This document shows positions 1 to 4,519 of a stretch of 5,678 nt of DNA, piece by piece. The stretch's first letter is position 1. Every line of letters begins with the position of its first letter. Below the pieces are notes generated by a model, which did no database searches, was not told where the DNA came from, and saw only the letters and a list, made by a program, of their open reading frames with translations. Source of the DNA: Methanobacteriota archaeon (GTDB lineage Archaea; Hydrothermarchaeota; Hydrothermarchaeia; Hydrothermarchaeales; JAADFM01); the NCBI GenBank assembly GCA_013152845.1, contig JAADFM010000038.1, positions 1 through 5,678 on the forward strand. The letters are read 5' to 3'. The position numbers and the translations under genes were made by a program.

Positions 1-528
1 TTCATCCTCAACGTGGGCCTGGACCAGCGCCTGGGCAAGTACCACCGCACGGCATGCATCAAGTGCTTCACCCTCTACTACCTCAAGGATGCGGTGGCCT
101 CAGGCTGGAAGTGCAGGCGCTGCGGGGGCACCCTGAAGAAGGGGGTCTTTGACAGGATAGGGGAGCTGACCGACCGGGAAAGGCCCGTCCACCCCGACCA
201 CCGCCCGCCATACATCAGGATAGCCCCTCTGGCCGAAATCCTCTGCCTGGCCCTGGGCATCAAGAGCCCCTACTCGGCCAAGGTCCAGACCGCCTGGGAG
301 GACCTGGTGAGGCATTTCGGGAGCGAGATTAAGGTCCTCATTGACGCCCCGGTGGAGGAGATTGCCGGGGTGGGAGGGGAGAAGATATCGAGGCTCATCC
401 GGGCATTCCGGCGTGGTGATTTCCACGTCATCTGCGGCGGCGGGGGCCACTACGGGGAGATAGTCTTCGACCGGAGGCCGAAGGAACAGTTCTACACCGG
501 CAACCAGAGCCGGCTGGACGATTACTGA
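1..528 (+). CDS. Endonuclease Q-like DNA repair protein, C-terminal part (5' end outside window)
   Basis: The frame is open from the first base and ends at TGA 526-528, giving the last 175 residues of a longer protein. The GTG at 13 is an internal codon, not a start. I recognise the tail of the PHP-domain family once called TIGR00375 and now known from Thermococcales as endonuclease Q, which nicks DNA 5' of deaminated bases (uracil, hypoxanthine) and abasic sites. Visible landmarks: a four-cysteine zinc-site pattern, C19-x2-C22 and C38-x2-C41, after GKYHRTAC; the HPDHRPPY segment near residues 60-67; a helix-hairpin-helix-like stretch EEIAGVGGEKISRLIRAF (about 119-136); and the glycine-rich GGGGHYGEIVFD. 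The catalytic PHP metal ligands lie upstream and cannot be checked. The last seven residues, QSRLDDY, fit a PCNA-interacting (PIP) box, Q-x-x-L-x-x-aromatic. The family call is from memory of conserved motifs. The enzymatic role in this organism is inferred. Confidence 0.85.
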   Translation, partial: FILNVGLDQRLGKYHRTACIKCFTLYYLKDAVASGWKCRRCGGTLKKGVFDRIGELTDRERPVHPDHRPPYIRIAPLAEILCLALGIKSPYSAKVQTAWEDLVRHFGSEIKVLIDAPVEEIAGVGGEKISRLIRAFRRGDFHVICGGGGHYGEIVFDRRPKEQFYTGNQSRLDDY

Positions 529-542
529 ATGGAGGTGAAAGG

Positions 543-860
543 ATGATTGTAACCACGACCGAGGAAATCAACGGGTACGAGAAAGAGGTCATCGGGGTGG
601 TGTTCGGCAACACCGTCAGGGCAAAGAACATCGGCAGGGACATCCTGGCGGGACTGAAGAACATAATCGGCGGTGAGCTGAAGGGCTACTCCCAGATGCT
701 GTCCGATGCCAGGAGGGAGGCCATGGCCAGGATGGTGGAGCAGGCCGAGACCATGGGGGCCGACGGGGTCGTGTGCGTGCGGTTCACCACCTCCCAGACC
801 ATGCAGGGGGCGGCCGAACTGCTGGCCTACGGGACGGCGGTGAAACTGAAGAGGACCTGA
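543..860 (+). CDS. YbjQ/UPF0145 family protein (DUF74)
   Basis: This 105-residue protein matches the full usual length of the YbjQ (UPF0145, PF01906) family, small proteins reported to form ring-like pentamers; their cellular role is not established, and the heavy-metal-binding label found in databases is weak. Family landmarks: N-terminal MIVTTTEEINGYE, then GVVFGNTVRAKNIGRDI (18-34), GGELKGYSQML (43-53), a helix of 54-72, GADGVVCVRFTTS (72-84) and the closing AELLAYGTAVKL (91-102). The start is fixed by a full-strength ribosome binding site, GGAGGTGA at 531-538, four bases before the ATG. It begins 14 bases after the endonuclease stop, so the two are probably one transcript, though no functional link is known to me. 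The only cysteine is C78, which argues against a cysteine-based metal site. No signal peptide or membrane segment is seen, so it should be cytoplasmic. Confidence 0.93.
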   Translation: MIVTTTEEINGYEKEVIGVVFGNTVRAKNIGRDILAGLKNIIGGELKGYSQMLSDARREAMARMVEQAETMGADGVVCVRFTTSQTMQGAAELLAYGTAVKLKRT

Positions 861-870
861 GGGGCCACCC

Positions 871-883
871 AAAGATATATAAA
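871..883 (+). promoter_or_regulatory. Predicted archaeal BRE/TATA promoter of the PadR-ABC operon
   Basis: The 46-base gap between the YbjQ and PadR genes contains AAAGA (871-875, purine-rich, BRE-like) followed by TATATAAA (876-883). An archaeal TATA box is normally centred about 26-27 bases before the transcription start, which puts the start near 905-907, that is, on or beside the PadR ATG at 907. It is the only good TATA-like site in a gap in this window, and it stands out because the surrounding DNA is strongly GC-rich. Position and composition are seen; promoter activity is inferred. Confidence 0.75.
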
Positions 884-908
884 TTTGATATATATCATAT
901 TGATATAT
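875..908 (+). promoter_or_regulatory. 34-bp imperfect palindrome over TATA box and start site, likely PadR operator
   Basis: The sequence is symmetric about the 891/892 junction: 15 of 17 base pairs match, with mismatches only at 881/902 and 885/898. The core TGATATATATCA (886-897) is a perfect 12-bp palindrome. The motif GATATAT also occurs directly repeated at 874, 887 and 902, and TTGATATAT at 885 and 900. A protein bound here would cover the TATA box and transcription start and block TBP/TFB or polymerase. PadR-family repressors commonly bind AT-rich dyads in their own promoters, so autoregulation is the natural reading. Alternating AT runs are partly self-symmetric, which inflates the match count. 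Confidence 0.6.
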
Positions 909-1431
909 GTCTCTCTCACGCCTGGCCATCCTCGGCGCCCTCATGGAGCGCCCCATGCACGGCTACGAGCTCAGGAAATACTTCGAGGAGGCCCAGGGGG
1001 TCTTCTGGATGATAAACTACGGCTCCATCTACCCTACCCTCAAGCGCCTGGAGAAGGAGGGCCTTGTAAAGGGCAGGGCAGAACCAGCCGGCAGGGTGGG
1101 GGGCAGGATAACCTATGCCATAACGAAAAAGGGTGAGGCGGAGTTCCTGCGCACCCTGGAGGAGCGCCTGAAAAAGGAGGCCTTCGTGAGGGACGAGTTC
1201 ACCCTCCACCTCTTCTTCCTGGACCACCTGGACGGCGGGACCATAAGAGAGGTGATGGAAAAGAAACTGGAGGGCAATCTGGCGGTCCTGGAGTGCATAA
1301 AGAGGCTCGATGAGGAATTGAAGGGCACCCTCCCGAGATACCGCTACGAGGCGGTAAGGCGCGGGAGGATGCACCTGGAGACCGAGATTTCATGGTTGAA
1401 ATCGACATTGGAAAACCCGTTGGAGGTATAA
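907..1431 (+). CDS. PadR-family transcriptional regulator
   Basis: This 174-residue protein is a typical PadR regulator: an N-terminal winged helix-turn-helix followed by a helical dimerisation region. The first helix and turn are SLSRLAILGALMERPMHGYEL (residues 2-22, with the family hallmark HGYEL at 18-22); GSIYPTLKRLEKEGLV (39-54) is the recognition helix region; RITYAITKKGEAEF (67-80) is the wing. Residues about 85-168 are mostly helical and charged, as in PadR proteins with the longer C-terminal domain (Vir_act_alpha_C type). The start is secure: an in-frame TGA at 901-903 lies two codons upstream. No Shine-Dalgarno site precedes it and the TATA spacing predicts a leaderless message. It heads a tightly packed operon with an ABC transporter, so it is probably the local repressor; relatives such as LmrR control drug exporters. 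The ligand is unknown. Many PadR proteins sense small aromatic or amphiphilic compounds. Confidence 0.93.
   Translation: MSLSRLAILGALMERPMHGYELRKYFEEAQGVFWMINYGSIYPTLKRLEKEGLVKGRAEPAGRVGGRITYAITKKGEAEFLRTLEERLKKEAFVRDEFTLHLFFLDHLDGGTIREVMEKKLEGNLAVLECIKRLDEELKGTLPRYRYEAVRRGRMHLETEISWLKSTLENPLEV
1386..1403 (+). repeat. Short inverted repeat at the 3' end of the PadR gene
   Basis: GATTTCA (1386-1392) and TGAAATC (1397-1403) are exact reverse complements separated by TGGT, so the RNA could form a 7-bp hairpin with a 4-base loop about 20 bases before the ribosome binding site of the next gene. It lies inside PadR codons 160-166. There is no T-run after it, so it is not a convincing terminator. 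It may be chance: several stems of this size are expected in a window this long. Confidence 0.4.
1422..1427 (+). promoter_or_regulatory. Ribosome binding site that sets the start of the secreted protein
   Basis: GGAGGT lies within the last codons of the PadR gene and ends six bases before ATG 1434. It selects that ATG over an in-frame ATG at 1392, which would put 14 hydrophilic residues in front of the signal peptide, overlap PadR by 40 bases and have no matching SD site. The arrangement suggests translational coupling to PadR. Confidence 0.85.
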
Positions 1432-1433
1432 GT

Positions 1434-2648
1434 ATGAGATGGATAGTGATTTTGGCAGTCCTTCTGGTATTGCCCGGCGCCCATGCCGCCACGAGTGCGG
1501 ACTTCTTCGTTGTCGACGTCTCGCCCACAGCGCTGACCCCGGGCGAGACCGTTACGATGAACATAACTCTCAAGAACCTGGGGAGGGAATTCGGACTCTA
1601 CCTGAGGTCGCAGCTTGACCCGAACGACCTCTCCCCGGTCACGGCCGTGGGCTCGCCCAAGAAGTTCCTCTCCAGGGCCGAGGCGGCCGAGGATACCGGG
1701 GAGTACTTCGGCATCGTCAGGCAGGACGAGGAGCTGCGAATCCAGTATGAGGTCCATGTGGACGACGACGCCTCGGTTGGGGCCTACAGCATCCCCCTGG
1801 TCCTCACCTGGGAGGACAAGCTCCTCAATACCCAGACCCAGACCCTCTACCTGGGGGTGGAGATAGTGGGTGAGCCGGAGCTGGTCATCTCGGGCGTGTC
1901 CCTGGACCCCGCCAGGATATACGCGGATTCGGATTTCACCCTCACCCTCGCCATCGACAACATCGGGGAGGACAAGGCCGAGGTCGTGGAATGCGGGCTT
2001 GTGTTCCCGGAGGTCTTCTCAGGGGAGGACACGGCCTTCCTGGGCACCATCGCAAGGGACGGCAGGGCCACGGCCTCGTACAGCCTGAAGGCATCCAAGG
2101 AGGCCGAGAGCAGGTCCTATGACTTCACGGCAGTCATCACCTACGAGGACGCCTCGGGCCTGAAGAGGGTCGAGAGGCCCTTCAGGGTCTTCGTGAGCGA
2201 GAGGGGGGACATCGACCTGGAGATTGCCGGCATCTCCACCTCACCGGCCAAGATATACCCCGGCACGGACTTCACCCTCTCGGTGCAGCTTGAGAACATC
2301 GGCACCCAGGACGCCAAGTCTGTGATGGCCACCATCTCCAACAGCGAGGGCTTCGTGGGCGAGTTCTCCTCCTTCATCGGCAAAATCGAGGTGGACGACG
2401 TCTCCTCCGGCATCTTCGACCTGACAGCCACCCCCTCGGTGACCCCCGGGGACCACACCTTCACCATGGAGATTCTCTACACCGACGAGAAGGGCGATGA
2501 GTTCACCGATACCAAGACCTTCACCGTCTATGTGGATGCAACCCCGGAGAAGTCAAAGCTCCGGGTGGTTGCCGGCATCCTGGTGGTTGCCGGCGCCGCC
2601 GTCTTCCTGTGGAGGCGGAGGAGGGCGGTATCGGAGATTGAAGGCTAG
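1434..2648 (+). CDS. Secreted, C-terminally membrane-anchored COG1361/CARDB-like repeat protein
   Basis: From ATG 1434 the product is 404 residues. Residues 1-19 are a Sec signal peptide (MRWIVILAVLLVLPGAHAA, likely cut after AHA; no lipobox cysteine). Three beta-sandwich-like units follow: about 22-145, 148-256 and 259-368. Units 2 and 3 clearly share a pattern: L/I-x-I-SGVSLDPARIYADSDFTL versus AGISTSPAKIYPGTDFTL, each followed by an (I/L)(D/E)NIG turn; unit 1 is a more diverged version (SPTALTPGETVTMNITLKNLG). Such repeats occur in archaeal COG1361 S-layer-type and CARDB-like proteins. Residues 376-393 form one membrane helix followed by RRRR (394-397), so the repeats should face outside and the short tail the cytoplasm. 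One N-glycosylation sequon, NIT, is at 43-45. Only two bases separate it from PadR and 17 from the ATPase gene. I infer an extracellular partner of the ABC transporter (substrate capture, or a scaffold filling the place of MacA), but an unrelated envelope role is possible. Confidence 0.85.
   Translation: MRWIVILAVLLVLPGAHAATSADFFVVDVSPTALTPGETVTMNITLKNLGREFGLYLRSQLDPNDLSPVTAVGSPKKFLSRAEAAEDTGEYFGIVRQDEELRIQYEVHVDDDASVGAYSIPLVLTWEDKLLNTQTQTLYLGVEIVGEPELVISGVSLDPARIYADSDFTLTLAIDNIGEDKAEVVECGLVFPEVFSGEDTAFLGTIARDGRATASYSLKASKEAESRSYDFTAVITYEDASGLKRVERPFRVFVSERGDIDLEIAGISTSPAKIYPGTDFTLSVQLENIGTQDAKSVMATISNSEGFVGEFSSFIGKIEVDDVSSGIFDLTATPSVTPGDHTFTMEILYTDEKGDEFTDTKTFTVYVDATPEKSKLRVVAGILVVAGAAVFLWRRRRAVSEIEG
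2564..2594 (+). repeat. 18-bp-period direct repeat inside the membrane-anchor codons
   Basis: GGTGGTTGCCGGC occurs at 2564-2576 and again at 2582-2594, exactly 18 bases (six codons) apart and in frame. It encodes VVAG twice in the membrane helix RVVAGILVVAGAAVFLW. It looks like a small in-frame tandem duplication that lengthened or rebuilt the helix, though a simple valine/glycine helix with biased codons could arrive at this by chance. Confidence 0.6.
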
Positions 2649-2665
2649 AACGGCAGGAGACCAGC

Positions 2666-3334
2666 ATGGACGTCGTAAGGCTCCAGGATGTGGAGAAGGT
2701 CTACACCATGGGCAAGGTCAAGGTCCCTGCCCTGCGGGGTGTGAGCCTCTCAATCGAGAAGGGCGAGTACGTGTCCATCATGGGCCCCTCGGGCAGCGGC
2801 AAGAGCACCCTGATGAACATGATAGGCGCCCTGGACAGGCCCACCCGGGGGAAGGTCTTCGTTGAGGGCAGGGACATCTCCCGGATGTCCGACGACGCCC
2901 TGGCCAGGCTGAGGAGGGAGAACATCGGGTTCATCTTCCAGCAGTTCAACCTCATCCCCCGCCTGACGGCCCTGGAGAACGTGGAGCTGCCCATGTGGTA
3001 CGCCGGCGTCCCGAAGGTCAAGCGGGTGCGGCGGGCGGCCGAGCTCCTCAGGCTCGTGGGCCTCGGCGACCGGCTAAGGCACCGCCCCGCGGAGCTCTCG
3101 GGTGGCCAGATGCAGCGTGTCTGCATCGCCAGGGCACTGGCAAACAACCCGGACATCATCATGGCTGATGAGCCAACCGGCAACCTGGACACAAAGTCCG
3201 GGGAGGACATCATCTCCATCCTGGAGGACCTGAACCGCCAGGGCAGGACCATCATCATGGTCACGCACGAGGAGGAGTTCGCCAGGCGGGCCGAGAGGAC
3301 CATATACATCCGCGACGGGAAGATAGTGAGTTAG
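2666..3334 (+). CDS. ABC transporter ATP-binding protein, LolD/MacB type (MJ0796-like)
   Basis: This 222-residue protein is a complete nucleotide-binding subunit of the MacB/LolD/FtsE group, close in sequence features to MJ0796 of Methanocaldococcus. All catalytic motifs are intact: Walker A GPSGSGKST (40-48); Q-loop in GFIFQQFNLIP (88-98, Q92); signature LSGGQMQR (144-151); Walker B IIMADE (164-169) with catalytic E169; D-loop GNLD (172-175); and switch H201 in VTHEEEFA. The TALENVELPM segment (101-110) after the Q-loop is a hallmark of this subgroup, whose ATPase dimers work as mechanical drivers rather than classic substrate pumps. AGGAG at 2655-2659 sits six bases before the ATG, confirming the start. 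The gene follows the secreted protein by 17 bases and precedes the first permease by three, so it is the motor for the two permeases downstream. It is cytoplasmic and bound to the membrane through them. Confidence 0.97.
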   Translation: MDVVRLQDVEKVYTMGKVKVPALRGVSLSIEKGEYVSIMGPSGSGKSTLMNMIGALDRPTRGKVFVEGRDISRMSDDALARLRRENIGFIFQQFNLIPRLTALENVELPMWYAGVPKVKRVRRAAELLRLVGLGDRLRHRPAELSGGQMQRVCIARALANNPDIIMADEPTGNLDTKSGEDIISILEDLNRQGRTIIMVTHEEEFARRAERTIYIRDGKIVS

Positions 3335-3337
3335 AAA

Positions 3338-4519
3338 ATGCTCCAGTACATCGAGCTTTCCCTGAAGAACCTGGCCTACCAGAGGATGAGGGCCCTGCTG
3401 ACCCTCCTGGGGGTCATAATAGGCATCACCGCCGTCATCTCCATGGTATCCATCGGCACCGGGATGACCAAGGCCATCGAGGAGCAGTTCGAGGCCTTCG
3501 GGACCAACAAGATCATCATATCCTCCACCATGGAGTTCGGTGCCAAGGGCCGGGGGCTGGTGGACGCCGACGTGGATGATATGGAGGACATAGTGGGGGT
3601 GGCGTTCGTCTCCCCCATGTACAGCGTATCCACGGGGAGCGAGTTCAAGGGCGAGGAGAAGGTCATAACCGTCTGGGGTCTGGACCCGGGCAAGGCCGAG
3701 CGGACCTTCTCGGACGTTGGGGGGTACAGGCTCTACAGGGGCAGGTGGCTGGAGCCGGGCGACCGCAACGTGGTTGTCATCGGTTACACGGTCCACGACG
3801 ACTACTTCAGGAGCAGGGTGGAGCTGGGCAACAACATCAAGATACAAGGGGAGAAGTTCCGGGTGGTGGGCATCTTCGCCGAGACCGGGGACCCGGACCA
3901 CGATAAGTCCGTGATGGTGAACCTGGACCGCATAAGGGAGCTCCTGGGCCGGGAGGACAGTGTCACCGCCATCATCGTCCGGGTAAAGGACGGGGCTGAC
4001 GTGAATATCGTGCGCCAGAGGATCGAGGAGAGGCTCAAGAACCGCCACGAGGATGCGGAGTTCACCATACTCACCTCACAGCAGCTCATCGAGGCCATCT
4101 CCTCGTCACTCAAGGTGGTCCAGGTGGTCTTCGGGGGCATCGCCGCAGTGTCCCTTGTGGTAGGGGGCATAGGTATCGCCAACACCATGGTCATGAACGT
4201 CATGGAGCGCACCCGGGAAATCGGAATCATGAAGGCCACCGGTGCTACCAACTCCCAGGTGATGAGGATATTCCTTGTGGAGTCCGGCATCTTCGGTCTG
4301 GTTGGGGGCACAATCGGCATCTTCTTCGGCTACCTCATCTCCAGGGCCATAAACGCCGCCGCCGAGAAGTACCTGGGCCCGGGCATGCTGACAACGGCGG
4401 TGACCCCGGACATGGTTGCCACGGCCCTGGTGTTCTCGGTGTGTGTGGGCGTCATCTCTGGACTCTATCCCGCCTACAGGGCGGTGAAACTCGACCCGGT
4501 GGAGGCGCTTAGGGCATGA
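3338..4519 (+). CDS. MacB/FtsX-type ABC transporter permease 1
   Basis: This 393-residue permease has the MacB layout: membrane helix 1 at about 19-41, a large extracellular MacB_PCD-like domain at 42-258, and helices 2 (260-284), 3 (310-335) and 4 (358-380) forming the FtsX domain. The cytoplasmic loop MERTREIGIMKATGAT (289-304) between helices 2 and 3 is the conserved coupling segment that contacts the ATPase, and the end, YPAYRAVKLDPVEALRA, is the standard family C-terminus, so the gene is intact. Unlike MacB itself it has no fused ATPase; that is the separate gene just upstream. The ATG comes three bases after the ATPase stop with only a weak SD match (GTGA, 3326-3329), so translation is probably coupled. 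It is a paralogue of the next gene, with which it presumably forms a heterodimer; homodimers cannot be excluded. Confidence 0.95.
   Translation: MLQYIELSLKNLAYQRMRALLTLLGVIIGITAVISMVSIGTGMTKAIEEQFEAFGTNKIIISSTMEFGAKGRGLVDADVDDMEDIVGVAFVSPMYSVSTGSEFKGEEKVITVWGLDPGKAERTFSDVGGYRLYRGRWLEPGDRNVVVIGYTVHDDYFRSRVELGNNIKIQGEKFRVVGIFAETGDPDHDKSVMVNLDRIRELLGREDSVTAIIVRVKDGADVNIVRQRIEERLKNRHEDAEFTILTSQQLIEAISSSLKVVQVVFGGIAAVSLVVGGIGIANTMVMNVMERTREIGIMKATGATNSQVMRIFLVESGIFGLVGGTIGIFFGYLISRAINAAAEKYLGPGMLTTAVTPDMVATALVFSVCVGVISGLYPAYRAVKLDPVEALRA
3852..3874 (+). repeat. 23-bp exact repeat shared by the two permease genes (second copy 5042-5064)
   Basis: Bases 3852-3874 are identical to 5042-5064, encoding the KFRVVGI segment of the extracellular domain in both permeases. 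Further identical blocks lie at the same 1190-base offset: 4202-4213 with 5392-5403 (MERT) and 4227-4245 with 5417-5435 (MKATGA). The constant offset shows the two genes are collinear paralogues here. They are descent-related coding repeats, not a mobile or regulatory element. Confidence 0.8.

Noticed and set aside
13..15. GTG at 13 as a translation start of the first gene
   Set aside because: The frame is open to the window edge and residues before it (FILN) continue the protein; the recognised family is far longer than 171 residues, so this is an internal valine.
858..906. Transcription terminator between the YbjQ and PadR genes
   Set aside because: I found no run of five or more T residues and no GC-rich stem followed by T's; some read-through from the upstream pair into the PadR operon is therefore possible.
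1392..1433. Upstream ATG (1392) as the start of the secreted protein
   Set aside because: It would place 14 polar residues before a good signal peptide and overlap the PadR gene; the GGAGGT at 1422-1427 is correctly spaced for ATG 1434 instead.
1434..2648. MacA/HlyD-type adaptor identity for the protein preceding the ATPase
   Set aside because: No biotinyl-lipoyl-like or coiled-coil hairpin pattern is visible, and the anchor is C-terminal; the repeats look like CARDB/COG1361 beta-sandwiches instead.
3074..4048. Minus-strand open frame of 324 codons opposite the ATPase and permease 1
   Set aside because: Rich in His, Pro, Gly, Val and Asp in the way antisense frames of GC-rich genes are, with no recognisable domain; it runs across the junction of two well-supported plus-strand genes. 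Other long antisense frames (for example 1344-1757, 916-1374, 3802-4320, 4474-5004) were rejected for the same reason.
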